Source of the DNA: Propionibacteriaceae bacterium
GTDB lineage: Bacteria; Actinomycetota; Actinomycetes; Propionibacteriales; Propionibacteriaceae
Assembly: GCA_016717345.1 (NCBI GenBank)
Contig: JADKFR010000009.1
Location: 62,001 to 126,000 of the forward strand
DNA length: 64,000 nt
Direction: 5' to 3'
Shown here: positions 28,262 to 36,795 of the stretch, piece after piece
Layout: every line of letters starts with the position of its first letter
Numbering within the stretch: the first letter of the stretch is position 1
Made by a program: the position numbers and the translations under genes
The notes under the pieces: generated by a model
Seen by the model: the letters and a program-made list of their open reading frames with translations, nothing else
Told to the model about the DNA's origin: nothing
The model's database searches: none

Positions 28262-29863
28262 TCACGCGCCGCTGAGGGCCACGACGCTCCCGGCCCGGTA
28301 CTTGGTGGGGTTGGTGAGCACGCGCAGGCCCGGTTGGACGCCGCCGCCGGAGATGGCCACGTCGACGTCGGTCTCCAGTCCGAGCGTCACCGGGACCTCC
28401 TGGACGGTGTACTTTCCGTCCGGACGGGGAGCCAACGCGAGCATCACCTGGCTTCCCTGGGCGTTGGCGTACACGGCGTCCAACGGCACCGACAGGACAT
28501 CGTCCTGCTGCGACACCACGTACTGCAGCCGGGCGTTCATGCCGATCTTGAGACCGGTGTTCAGGGAGGTGACGTCCACGGTGGTCGGGTACTGGATGTC
28601 GCTTCCTGTGATCGACTGGCCCGCGGCGTCCTTGGTGGACGCCGGCGCCACCGAGGTGACGGTGCCCTCAGAGACCGCGTCCCGGGTACCGTCCGCGGTG
28701 ATGAGGACCTTCATCCCGGGCGTGACGGTGTTGACGTCGTACTCGTTGACCGAGGATGCGATCTCCAGCCGGTCGGTCGACTCAACGACGAACAGGACGC
28801 CTGAGGCAGGGGCTCCGAGGGTGGCGTAGACCGCGGTGATGGTCCCGGACACGGGAGAGGCGATAGTGGCCGACGCTCGATCGGCCAGGAGCCCGGCCAG
28901 ATCGGCGACGGCGGCGTCCTGCCGCCCGGACGCCTGGCTGCTCGTCACCGCGTCCTGGCCGCTCTGGACTTCGGTCTGGGCGGACGCCTGCGCGGCGGAC
29001 AAGCCGTTCTTGGCGCTGGTGTAGGCGTCACGGGCCTGGCGGGCCGCGGCCTTCAAGTCCGAAAGCGTGTTCTCGGCGGTGGTGTCGGTCGCGTCGTATG
29101 CGTCCCTGGCGTTCCGGCAGGCCGTCCGGGCGGCGTCGAGCGCGTTCACCGCCTGGTCCAGGGCGACCTTGAGCGGATCTGGATAGTCAGGCATTCCGCC
29201 GCTCATCCAGGCGTCGCGGGCCTTCTGCTCGTTGTAGGTGGCGGTCGTCAGATTGGCCTTGGCATTGTCAAGAGCCGTCTGAGCGGCGACGAGCTGGGAA
29301 TTCTGCCCGTCGTCAAGGGCGTCGGCGAAGTCCTCGTAGGTCTTGGTCGCCTTCGTCCAGTTCGCGTGGGCGGCGGTGACGGAACTCTGGGCGCTGACGA
29401 TGCTCGGGTTCTTCCCGCTGCGGACGGCGTTCCTCGAAGCGCTCGCCTTGTGTTGCGCTGAGGCCAGCGACGCGGCGGCGACGGCCTGCGACTGGGTCAT
29501 CGACGCCTTCTTGGAGGTGATCTGCTTGGTCAACGTCCTGGTGTCCAGTTGGGCCAGCACCTGATCCGCCGACACGTCATCGCCCACCTCCACATTCACC
29601 GCGGTGACCTGGTAAGTCAGCGTCGAGAAGATCTTCGTGGTGCTCGCGGCAGCGACGGTGCCGGTCGCGCTGATGCTGTCGGTGAGGGTGCCGGCTGTGA
29701 GCACCATGACGTCACTCGCCACGACGGTGGCGACCCGGGGTTGCAGGAGGCCCCAGGCCACTCCCCCGCCCCCGACCACCACGGCTGCCACCGTCACGGG
29801 AACGATCCACCGGCGGCGGGCCTTGCGTTTCACCGGAGTGAGGACGGGTTGCTCGGCGCTCAT
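28262..29863 (-). CDS. HlyD/MacA-like adaptor protein of ABC exporter
   Basis: The 533-residue protein has a cytoplasmic basic start, one membrane anchor (WIVPVTVAAVVVGGGGVAWG), a biotinyl-lipoyl-like barrel (VNVEVGDDVSADQVLAQLD), a long alanine-rich coiled-coil of about 200 residues, and the return half of the barrel (IASPVSGTITAVYATLGAPA). The C-terminal beta domains match MacA-type adaptors. It should bridge the permease to the cell wall layer. Its ATG overlaps the ATPase stop (ATGA). Confidence 0.85.
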   Translation of the reverse strand: MSAEQPVLTPVKRKARRRWIVPVTVAAVVVGGGGVAWGLLQPRVATVVASDVMVLTAGTLTDSISATGTVAAASTTKIFSTLTYQVTAVNVEVGDDVSADQVLAQLDTRTLTKQITSKKASMTQSQAVAAASLASAQHKASASRNAVRSGKNPSIVSAQSSVTAAHANWTKATKTYEDFADALDDGQNSQLVAAQTALDNAKANLTTATYNEQKARDAWMSGGMPDYPDPLKVALDQAVNALDAARTACRNARDAYDATDTTAENTLSDLKAAARQARDAYTSAKNGLSAAQASAQTEVQSGQDAVTSSQASGRQDAAVADLAGLLADRASATIASPVSGTITAVYATLGAPASGVLFVVESTDRLEIASSVNEYDVNTVTPGMKVLITADGTRDAVSEGTVTSVAPASTKDAAGQSITGSDIQYPTTVDVTSLNTGLKIGMNARLQYVVSQQDDVLSVPLDAVYANAQGSQVMLALAPRPDGKYTVQEVPVTLGLETDVDVAISGGGVQPGLRVLTNPTKYRAGSVVALSGA

Positions 29864-30588
29864 CGCAGACCTCCCGGATCCAGCGCGGCGGCGTCGGGTG
29901 CCGAGGGCAGGCGGGGCTGCTCGGCCAGATACCCGTCGAGGATCGTGACGATGCGCTCGGCGTGGTGGGCCACCTCGGGCTCGTGCGTGATCATGACGAT
30001 GGTCTTCCCCTCGCGGTGGATCTCCTCCACCAACTCCATGACCTGGGCTCCGGTCTTCTGGTCGAGTGCCCCGGTCGGCTCGTCGGCGAGCAGGACGCTG
30101 GGGCCGTTGATGAGGGCTCTGGCGATCGCCACGCGCTGCTGCTGGCCGCCGGAGAGCTGCGTCGGAAGGTTGCGCAACTTGGCACCCAGGCCCATGCGGT
30201 CCAGAAGCTCGCTCGCACGGCGACGTCGCTCCGCGGCCCCGAGCCCCGCGTACACAAGGGGCAACTCGGTGTTCTCCAGCGCGCTGAGCCTGGGCAACAG
30301 CTGAAAGGACTGGAAGACGAACCCGATCTCGGTGTTGCGGATCCGGGCCAACTCGGCCCGGCTCAAGCTGCCGACCAGGTTCCCGGCGAGTCGATAGGTG
30401 CCGCTGGTGGGGGTATCGAGGCAGCCGAGAATGTTCATGATGGTGGATTTGCCCGATCCGGACGGGCCGAGAATCGACACGAATTCGCCGGCTTCGACGA
30501 CGAAGTCCACGTGGTGGAGCACCTCGAGCTCGTCGCTGTCGAGGAAATAGCTCTTGCAGAGGTCATGCATCTCGATCAGGGGCGCCAC
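29860..30588 (-). CDS. MacB/LolD-type ABC transporter ATP-binding protein
   Basis: A 242-residue ATPase with Walker A GPSGSGKSTIMNILGCLD, Q-loop in GFVFQSFQLLPRLSALEN, signature LSGGQQQRVAIARALI and Walker B VLLADEPTGALD. The LNT/LolD-like short form without membrane segment pairs with the permease at 26936. First gene of the three-gene unit. Upstream, 270 bp to the TetR gene end holds no recognised gene. Confidence 0.92.
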   Translation of the reverse strand: MAPLIEMHDLCKSYFLDSDELEVLHHVDFVVEAGEFVSILGPSGSGKSTIMNILGCLDTPTSGTYRLAGNLVGSLSRAELARIRNTEIGFVFQSFQLLPRLSALENTELPLVYAGLGAAERRRRASELLDRMGLGAKLRNLPTQLSGGQQQRVAIARALINGPSVLLADEPTGALDQKTGAQVMELVEEIHREGKTIVMITHEPEVAHHAERIVTILDGYLAEQPRLPSAPDAAALDPGGLR

Positions 30589-30858
30589 GATGGCCTCCCG
30601 AGGCGCCTCGGGACCTGTGTCCCGTCCGGCTCACCGGGCGGGAACCGAACGGCCCACGTCATAATCGTCGAGCCTACTTCGCTGCCGCGCGGTAACGAAT
30701 GGCTTGCGGTGAAGGAGCACCCATGGTGCGATCGGTGGTTGAGGGTCTCGCCGGCCGATGGAGGCCCGATCTGGTCGCGGTCGTCGCGATCAGGTCCCCA
30801 GACCTGAGCCCCGCCGTGGGGCCAGCGACCCGGTGACGTCTCCCAGCCGGTCTTCCCC

Positions 30859-31545
30859 TCAGCGTTCAGCGGCCCGCGCCAATCCGTCCAGCAGCAGGTC
30901 GAGGGTGAATTCGAACTCGTTCTGGCTGTCGCACCAGCCGAGGGGGTCCTCGTCGTGGTCGTGGACTTCGGAGGCGATCATCGCTGTGAGGTGCGGAAGG
31001 GCCTCGGCCATGGCAGCGAACTCGGCTTCGGCGGCCTCCTCGTCCAGGCTGCCGCCGTCGGAGTCGGGGGTGAACAGTTCCTGGGTGAATCCGAGCACCA
31101 GAGTGCCGAGGGAGTGGATGGCTCGGTGGCCGAGGTGATAGCTCAGGCCGCCACGGATCAGGGTCGCGAGGACTTCCTCGTAGTAGGGATACAGGCCCGC
31201 CGGGATGCTCGAGCGTGAGCCGAGCAGGTTCGGTGCCCAACGGTGGCGCACGATCACGTCGCGGGCGACCAGGCAGCGGCGGCGAAGCGACGTCCGCCAG
31301 TCATCGTCGACCCCTGCCTCCACCGCGACCGCGTTGGAGATCTCGGCGATGACAGCCTCGGCGAGCCCGTCGAGGAGGAGCTCCTTGCCGGGCACGTGGT
31401 GGTAGAGGGACATCGCCTCAACACCGAGGTCGGCGGCGAGGCGGCGCATGGTCAGTGCCGAGAGACCCGCGACGTCGGCCAGTGCCATCGCGGCCGCCAG
31501 CAGGCGCTCCCGACTCAGCGGCGCACGCGCTGTGGCTGTCGTCAT
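30859..31545 (-). CDS. TetR-family regulator with TetR_C-type ligand domain
   Basis: A 228-residue repressor: HTH at ~10-55 (LTMRRLAADLGVEAMSLYHH) and a C-terminal ligand domain of the TetR_C_1 kind. Two ATGs stand near the start; the one at 31545 is chosen because GAGGAG lies six bases before it while the ATG at 31551 touches that site. It is divergent from a DUF4386 membrane protein gene, and two palindromic sites lie between them, so it very likely controls both. The inducer is unknown. Confidence 0.88.
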   Translation of the reverse strand: MTTATARAPLSRERLLAAAMALADVAGLSALTMRRLAADLGVEAMSLYHHVPGKELLLDGLAEAVIAEISNAVAVEAGVDDDWRTSLRRRCLVARDVIVRHRWAPNLLGSRSSIPAGLYPYYEEVLATLIRGGLSYHLGHRAIHSLGTLVLGFTQELFTPDSDGGSLDEEAAEAEFAAMAEALPHLTAMIASEVHDHDEDPLGWCDSQNEFEFTLDLLLDGLARAAER

Positions 31546-31570
31546 CGTCATCTCCTCGCTCTTGCGCAAC

Positions 31571-31601
31571 CTTACACTGTATGAGACCCTTACATTGTAA
31601 G
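31571..31601. promoter_or_regulatory. Tandem TetR operator
   Basis: CTTACATTGTAAG (31589-31601) is a perfect 13-bp palindrome, and CTTACACTGTATG (31571-31583) is an imperfect copy. Centres are 18 bp apart. The pair sits in the 75-bp divergent region between the TetR gene and the DUF4386 gene, where a repressor acting on both directions would bind. Confidence 0.75.
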
Positions 31602-31620
31602 ACGTACCCGAGGAGAACCG

Positions 31621-32334
31621 ATGACCACCACTGCCGCCACCTCTCAACGCCACGCGACCAGGCCAGAATTGGTCCGCACCGCACGCCTCACCGGCCTGCT
31701 GTACCTCGGGCTGGCCATCACCGGGATGCTCGGCTATCTGCTGGTGCGCAACCAGCTCTACGTCGCTGACGACGCCCAGGCGACCTTGAACAACCTGACC
31801 AACAACCCGACCCTGGCGCGGCTCGGCATCGTGCTGGAGATGGGCGTCGTGATCACCCAGGCCCTCGTTGCGCTGTGGTTCTATCGCCTCTTCGCACGCG
31901 TCAACACGTTCGCCGCCGGCTCGCTCGCAGCATTCGGCCTGATCAACGCCACCGCGATCCTCGCCAGCGCCGCCCTGCTCGCGACCGCTTTCGACGTCAG
32001 TCAGGACCCGTCCCTCACCGTGACCGGCGGCACTGCCGCCACCACCCAGCTCCTGTACGCAGTGAGCGGCCACCTCTGGATGATCGGGGGAATCTTCTTC
32101 GGCCTCTGGCTGATCCCCATGGGCTGGCTCGCCCTGCGGTCGGGCTGGATGCCCGCCGCGCTCGGCTGGATCCTGATGATCGGCGGCGCTGGCTACGTCG
32201 CCAACGCCCTCCTGAGCTACCTCCTGGCCGACGCCGGCCTCGCCGTCGAACTGCTCACCACGCCGGCCACCATCGGTGAGTTGTGGATGGTGGGCTACCT
32301 CTGTCTTCGAGGCGTCCGGCGGACCCAGGGCTAG
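31621..32334 (+). CDS. DUF4386 integral membrane protein
   Basis: A 237-residue protein with six or so membrane helices and the family pattern TARLTGLLYLGLAITGML at the start and LWMIGGIFFGLWLIPMGWLA in the second half. The function of DUF4386 proteins is not known. AGGAG five bases upstream of ATG 31621 supports the start. It is probably the main target of the divergent TetR protein. Confidence 0.85.
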   Translation: MTTTAATSQRHATRPELVRTARLTGLLYLGLAITGMLGYLLVRNQLYVADDAQATLNNLTNNPTLARLGIVLEMGVVITQALVALWFYRLFARVNTFAAGSLAAFGLINATAILASAALLATAFDVSQDPSLTVTGGTAATTQLLYAVSGHLWMIGGIFFGLWLIPMGWLALRSGWMPAALGWILMIGGAGYVANALLSYLLADAGLAVELLTTPATIGELWMVGYLCLRGVRRTQG

Positions 32335-32367
32335 GCTGGTCGTGAGCACGAAAGGGCGTGGTGGGTT

Positions 32368-32601
32368 GTGTCGAAGGAGAAGAAGCGCTGGAGCGAGCAG
32401 TCGCCAGCCACACGCGGGGCCATCATCTCGATCGGCCTGCTGGACGCGGGCCTGCGGGCGTGGGCGCTCGCCGATCTGGTCAAGCGCCCCCCGAAGCACG
32501 TCAAGGGAACCAAGACGGCGTGGGCGATCGCGTTGGCCTTCGTCAACTCCGCGGGCGTCGTCCCGACCATCTACCTCGCCTGGGCCCGCAAAGCTGCCTG
32601 A
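32368..32601 (+). CDS. Small two-helix membrane protein
   Basis: A 77-residue protein with a charged N-terminus (MSKEKKRW), a hydrophobic segment (GAIISIGLLDAGLRAWALAD), a lysine-rich linker (KRPPKHVKGTK) and a second hydrophobic segment ending in YLAWARK. It resembles the short N-terminal PLD-type/DUF5652 membrane modules. GTG start with GGTGGG upstream. A TAGGCT box at 32333-32338 could be its promoter. Function unknown. Confidence 0.7.
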   Translation: MSKEKKRWSEQSPATRGAIISIGLLDAGLRAWALADLVKRPPKHVKGTKTAWAIALAFVNSAGVVPTIYLAWARKAA

Positions 32602-32640
32602 TCACCCTTGTCCACGCGATCAGCGAGGCATGATGAGGCC

Positions 32641-33402
32641 ATGATCGACTTCGGCCTTGACCGCGACGTGGCGTTGGTGACCGGAGCGTCCAGCGGCATC
32701 GGACAGGCGATCGCCCTCGCGTTGGGACGGGCGGGGGTCGCGGTCGGGTGCGGAGCGCGCTCCGCAGTTCGAGCCGCCGAAACCGTAAGCCGGATCGATG
32801 CTGCCGGCGGGCGGGCCCTGGCCATCGAGTGGGACGTGACCGATCCCCAGCAGGCCGCGGCTGCGGTCGCGGCCATCGAGCAGGCCTTCGGCCCCCTGAG
32901 CCTGGCGGTCAACAACGCCGGGGTCGGTGCCGGGACGCCCGCGCTGGAGCTGTCCCCCAGCCAGTGGCAGGTCGTCTTCGACACCAACGTCAACGGGGTC
33001 TTCTACGCCTGCCAGGCCGAAGCGCGGGCCATGCAACAGCACGGACGTGGGGCCATCGTGAACATCGCCTCGATCTCGGCGACCATCGCCAACCGAAACC
33101 TGACCCAGGCGCAGTACAACGCCAGCAAGGCGGCGGTCGTGCACCTCACCAAGTCGCTGGCGGTGGAGTGGGCGCCGCTCGGCATCCGGGTGAACGCGGT
33201 CAGCCCCGGTTACACCCTCACCCCGATGAATCGCCGCCCGGAGGTAGCCGAACTGGTGGCCGAGTTCGCCGACACGACGCCGTTGGGCAGGCTCGCCGAA
33301 CCCGACGAGATCGCCGGCCCCGTCCTCTTCCTGCTGGGACCAGCGGCCAGCTACATCACCGGGGTCGACCTGCTGGTCGACGGCGGCTACTGCTGCTGGT
33401 AG
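32641..33402 (+). CDS. SDR-family oxidoreductase
   Basis: A classical short-chain dehydrogenase/reductase of 253 residues: ALVTGASSGIGQAIALAL at the start, NNAGVGAG, IASISA with catalytic Ser, YNASK and PGYTLTPM. The C-terminal GVDLLVDGGYCCW is typical of the FabG-like group. It should use NAD(P)H on an unknown alcohol or ketone. ATG 32641 is six bases after a weak CATGAT box. Confidence 0.88.
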   Translation: MIDFGLDRDVALVTGASSGIGQAIALALGRAGVAVGCGARSAVRAAETVSRIDAAGGRALAIEWDVTDPQQAAAAVAAIEQAFGPLSLAVNNAGVGAGTPALELSPSQWQVVFDTNVNGVFYACQAEARAMQQHGRGAIVNIASISATIANRNLTQAQYNASKAAVVHLTKSLAVEWAPLGIRVNAVSPGYTLTPMNRRPEVAELVAEFADTTPLGRLAEPDEIAGPVLFLLGPAASYITGVDLLVDGGYCCW

Positions 33403-33405
33403 TCA

Positions 33406-33693
33406 TCAGCGCTGCGAGCGAGAGCCGGCGTCCTGGGATTCTCCGCCTCCTCGATCATCGGTCCGCGTCAAGGATCGTCGTGGGGTCGCCGGGCTGAGGA
33501 ACGAGTCCGGCACCCGGACGTTCCCGAGCAGCACCAACTCGGCAACCGCCCGGTCAACCGCTGGATCGAACCCCGCGCGGTTACCGACCGCTGATGCCAG
33601 ATCGCGGTAACACTGGGTGATGGCGAAATTCCGCGCCACCGGGTCGTGCATGGCCGCGACCTGGGCGATCAGTGCGTACAAGGGATGCGCCAT
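33406..33693 (-). CDS. Hypothetical small helical protein
   Basis: A 95-residue protein, mostly helical (YALIAQVAAMHDPVARNFAI, then AVDRAVAELVLLGNVRVPD), with a disordered charged tail after residue 65. I recognise no family. It ends 3 bp after the converging SDR stop. The lack of another good frame supports it as coding. Confidence 0.55.
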   Translation of the reverse strand: MAHPLYALIAQVAAMHDPVARNFAITQCYRDLASAVGNRAGFDPAVDRAVAELVLLGNVRVPDSFLSPATPRRSLTRTDDRGGGESQDAGSRSQR

Positions 33694-33744
33694 TCCAGCC
33701 TCCGCCCCGGGCGACCCGAAAAGCGGATTCTATCGAGGGAGTTG

Positions 33745-34725
33745 TCAGTCGTCCTCGTCGTCAGCGCCAAGGAGGGTCGTCGGGAGTCTGTCGGCCCCGT
33801 TCTTGGGTGCCAGCCCGGGCAGCGCGTCCTCATAGGATCGTGGGTCTTCGAGCGGCTCCATATGGGTGAAGATCTGGGCATGCTCGAACTCGGCGAGCAG
33901 CCGGTTCTCGACTTCCTCGACCAGATCATGGCCTTGCTGGATGGTCCAAGGTCCTGGGAGGAGGACGTGCATCGAGATGAACCGCGTTTGGCCGGCGACT
34001 CGAGTCTGGACGGCGTGGAACTTGATCCGATCGGACTCGAATTGGTCGAGAATCGCGACCAATCGCTCATGTTCGTCGGGGTTCAGCGCGCGATCCATCA
34101 GGCCGTCCACTGATTGTGCGATCAGGTGCCACCCGGTCCAGATGATGTTGCAGCCCACCAGGAAGGCGATGATCGGGTCCAGTTGCAGCCAACCGGTCAC
34201 GGCTACCAGCAGCACTCCCACGACGACCCCGGCGGAGGTCCAGACGTCGGTCATCAGGTGCTTGCCGTCCGCGACCAACGTGATTGAGCGGTGCGCTCGC
34301 CCGACCCGCATCAGCACGACCGCCACGATCCCGTTGATCGCGGAGGCGAGGACCGAGATGCCCAAGCCGATGCCGACATTTTCGAGGGGTGCCGGGTTCA
34401 GGAATCGCTCCACCGCAGTCCACAGGATGAAGGCCGCGGCGAGGAAGATCATGATCCCTTCGATCGCGGCGGAGAAGTATTCGGCCTTGCTGTGTCCGAA
34501 GTGGTGCTTCTCGTCGAAGGGTTGAGCGGCCACGCGTAGCGCGATCAGGGCAACGATCGCAGCCACGAGGTTCACGATCGACTCGGCCGCGTCCGACAAC
34601 AACCCGACCGACCCGGTCAGCAGAAAAGCCCCCGACTTGAGCCCGATCGTGGCTATCGCTGCACCGATCGACAGCCACGCGTAACGCGTCAGGTCTGGCT
34701 TGGAGGTGAGCGGTCGGACGTCCAT
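33745..34725 (-). CDS. Cation diffusion facilitator transporter
   Basis: A 326-residue CDF exporter with six membrane helices: SVGLLSDAAESIVNLVAAIV, the FGHSKAEYFSAAIEG loop, and ADGKHLMTDVWTSAGVV carrying the transport-site residues, followed by a C-terminal cytoplasmic domain (SMHVLLPGPWTIQQGHDLVE). Members export Zn2+, Fe2+ or related ions. ATG 34725 starts at the conserved N-terminus; an upstream extension of the frame has no similarity. Confidence 0.88.
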   Translation of the reverse strand: MDVRPLTSKPDLTRYAWLSIGAAIATIGLKSGAFLLTGSVGLLSDAAESIVNLVAAIVALIALRVAAQPFDEKHHFGHSKAEYFSAAIEGIMIFLAAAFILWTAVERFLNPAPLENVGIGLGISVLASAINGIVAVVLMRVGRAHRSITLVADGKHLMTDVWTSAGVVVGVLLVAVTGWLQLDPIIAFLVGCNIIWTGWHLIAQSVDGLMDRALNPDEHERLVAILDQFESDRIKFHAVQTRVAGQTRFISMHVLLPGPWTIQQGHDLVEEVENRLLAEFEHAQIFTHMEPLEDPRSYEDALPGLAPKNGADRLPTTLLGADDEDD

Positions 34726-34987
34726 GGCCTGATGGTAGGCCCGGTGACTCCCGCAGGAGCTGGGAACGGCCAACCATGGTGATGGGGACCGCGGAATGGT
34801 GCTCGGTCCGCCCCCTCAAACCCTGTGGCGATGAACGTGCACCACCTGGACGTTGAAGCCTGGCGCACTCAAGTCCGGCGCCGTTTGTCGGGGTGGGCCG
34901 ATAATTGGCGGTGGCAAGCCTCACGTCACGTTCGGGCAAGAGTGCTAGCCACCACGCCTCACCGACCTGCGCGAGCCAGGAGCTGCA

Positions 34988-35182
34988 ATGTTGTTCGAGA
35001 TCACCGATCCGGCCGCACCCGCCAGGTTGGCCCGAATCACCGGTGGGTTCCAACTGGCCCCCCGCGCACCCGCCAATCCGGCGATCCGGATCCCGGGGAC
35101 GGTGGTCAGCCCGCTCGTCATCGGCGCTGCGCAGGCCTGGTCAACCGACCGCGCCGGCATGGCTGTGCGGGGCGCGCGATGA
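34988..35182 (+). CDS. Small ORF coupled to ABC ATPase
   Basis: A 64-residue frame starting MLFEITDPAAPARLARITGG. GGAG lies seven bases before the ATG, and its TGA overlaps the start of the ABC ATPase gene (ATGA), which suggests translational coupling. I recognise no domain; it may be a leader or small regulator. The 262 bp before it holds no recognised gene. Confidence 0.45.
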   Translation: MLFEITDPAAPARLARITGGFQLAPRAPANPAIRIPGTVVSPLVIGAAQAWSTDRAGMAVRGAR

Positions 35183-35961
35183 CCTCCGAAGCGGTGGTCA
35201 CCACCCGTGGCCTGACGAAGCGGTACGGCAGCGTGGTGGCGGTGGCGGACCTCGACCTGGAGGTTCGAAAGGGCGAGATCTACGCCTTCCTGGGACGCAA
35301 CGGGGCCGGGAAGACCACGACCATCCGGATGATCCTCGGCCTGATCAGGCCCGATGCGGGTGAGGTGCGGGTCTTCGGGCCGACGGCGGACTCGGCCCAT
35401 CCCGAGTGGCTACGGCGGGTCGGATCCCTGGTGGAGACCGCAACCGCCTACCCGAACCTGACCGTGCGGGAGAACCTCGACCTCCACCGCCGCTACACCG
35501 GGGCGCCGGCGCGGGCAGTGCCGGACGTCATCGAGCAACTCGGACTCGCGCCGGTCGCGGATCGTCGGGCCGGACAGCTGTCGCTGGGCAACAAGCAACG
35601 CCTCAGCCTGGCCCGCGCCCTGGTACACGCCCCAGCGTTGCTGGTCCTCGATGAGCCCGCGAACGCGCTCGACCCGGCCGGGATCGTCGAGATCCGGCAA
35701 CTCCTGCGGTCCTTGGCCGACGGACACGGCACGACCGTCTTCGTGTCCTCCCACATTCTGGTGGAAGTGGCCCATCTGGCCGACCGCATCGGCATCGTCC
35801 ACGCCGGACGCCTCATCGAAGAGCTCGACCGGGAGGCCTTGATAGCCGCCGCTCGCACGTTCAGCGCCGAGCAACTCACCGACCAGCAACGGGCCGACGC
35901 CCTACTGGGCCTCGAACTGGAGCGCTACTTCCTGGCCCGCACCGACGAAGGCCCCCGCTGA
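35179..35961 (+). CDS. ABC-2 type exporter ATP-binding protein
   Basis: A 260-residue ATPase: Walker A GRNGAGKTTTIRMILGLI, Q-loop region VGSLVETATAYPNLTVREN, signature LSLGNKQRLSLARAL (a degenerate LSGGQ), Walker B LLVLDEPANALDPAG and the H-loop SSHILVEVAHL. This is the type that drives ABC-2 permeases for drugs, lantibiotics or lipids. Its stop overlaps the permease start (TGATG). Confidence 0.9.
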   Translation: MTSEAVVTTRGLTKRYGSVVAVADLDLEVRKGEIYAFLGRNGAGKTTTIRMILGLIRPDAGEVRVFGPTADSAHPEWLRRVGSLVETATAYPNLTVRENLDLHRRYTGAPARAVPDVIEQLGLAPVADRRAGQLSLGNKQRLSLARALVHAPALLVLDEPANALDPAGIVEIRQLLRSLADGHGTTVFVSSHILVEVAHLADRIGIVHAGRLIEELDREALIAAARTFSAEQLTDQQRADALLGLELERYFLARTDEGPR

Positions 35962-36743
35962 TGCTCGCCACCGCGTTCACCGGAGAACTCACCAAACTCC
36001 GCCGCACGATTGCACCCTGGGTCACCTTAGGATCGCTGATGACCGGCCCGCTCTTCCTGGCACTGTTCATGTGGATCATCCGCGACCCGCAGCGAGCGGC
36101 CGAGTTCGGGCTCCTGGGGACCAAGGCCGCCCTGAGCGGCATCGAACCCACGTGGTCCTCCTTTGCCGGATTCCTCACCCTGATCGTCGGACTCGGCGGC
36201 ACCCTGCTGCTCGCCTTCGTCGCCGCCTACGTGTTCGGACGCGAGTACAGCGAGGGCACCGCCAAGATCATGCTCACCCTGCCCATACCGCGCCCGTCGT
36301 TCGTGGTCGCCAAGCTGGCCGTCGCCGCAGTGTGGTGGCTCACGATCGTCCTCGTGGTCTTCGTCGAAGCCGTCCTGGTCGGGCTCGCGCTCGCCCTACC
36401 CGGGATCACCGGGGTCGGAGTCGTCTCCCTCCTCGGCAACCTGCTCCTGGTCGCCGGCATCTCCTACCTGCTTGCCCCCGCGGTGGCGCTGGTGACCGTC
36501 TGGACGCGCGGCTACCTCGCCCCGGTCGGGTTCGCCCTCGGCATGCTCCTGCTGGGCAACGTCGTCGGACACACCGGCTGGGCACCCTGGTTCCCCTGGT
36601 CCATCGTCCCGATCCTGGTCGGCTCGGTCGGCGACCCCGTCGACACCCTGCCCTCCGGGAGCCTCCTCATCCTCGCGATCACCTTTGCCGGTGGGATCGT
36701 CGCGACGATTCAGGTGCTCCAGAACGCCGACAACACGCAATAG
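35961..36743 (+). CDS. ABC-2 type transporter permease
   Basis: A 260-residue protein with six hydrophobic segments and the ABC-2 motif YVFGREYSEGTAKIMLTLPI after the second helix. It should pair with the ATPase just before it as a two-component exporter, for example for immunity to a bacteriocin. No precursor peptide or regulator is seen nearby. Confidence 0.87.
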   Translation: MLATAFTGELTKLRRTIAPWVTLGSLMTGPLFLALFMWIIRDPQRAAEFGLLGTKAALSGIEPTWSSFAGFLTLIVGLGGTLLLAFVAAYVFGREYSEGTAKIMLTLPIPRPSFVVAKLAVAAVWWLTIVLVVFVEAVLVGLALALPGITGVGVVSLLGNLLLVAGISYLLAPAVALVTVWTRGYLAPVGFALGMLLLGNVVGHTGWAPWFPWSIVPILVGSVGDPVDTLPSGSLLILAITFAGGIVATIQVLQNADNTQ

Positions 36744-36783
36744 CGGAACTCCCGGCAGTGGAGCCGCTACCGTCGCCCGCTAC

Positions 36784-36789
36784 TAGGCT
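36784..36789 (+). promoter_or_regulatory. -10 element of a leaderless promoter (lactonase)
   Basis: TAGGCT ends exactly six bases before the ATG at 36796. In actinobacteria a TANNNT box at this distance places the transcript start on the start codon. There is no ribosome-binding site upstream of that ATG. Confidence 0.6.
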
Positions 36790-36795
36790 CAGTGC

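Noticed and set aside
30859..32499. 546-codon frame extending the TetR gene upstream
   Set aside because: The added N-terminal part runs antisense through the DUF4386 gene and has no domain; the TetR start at 31545 has a ribosome site and the operators lie before it.
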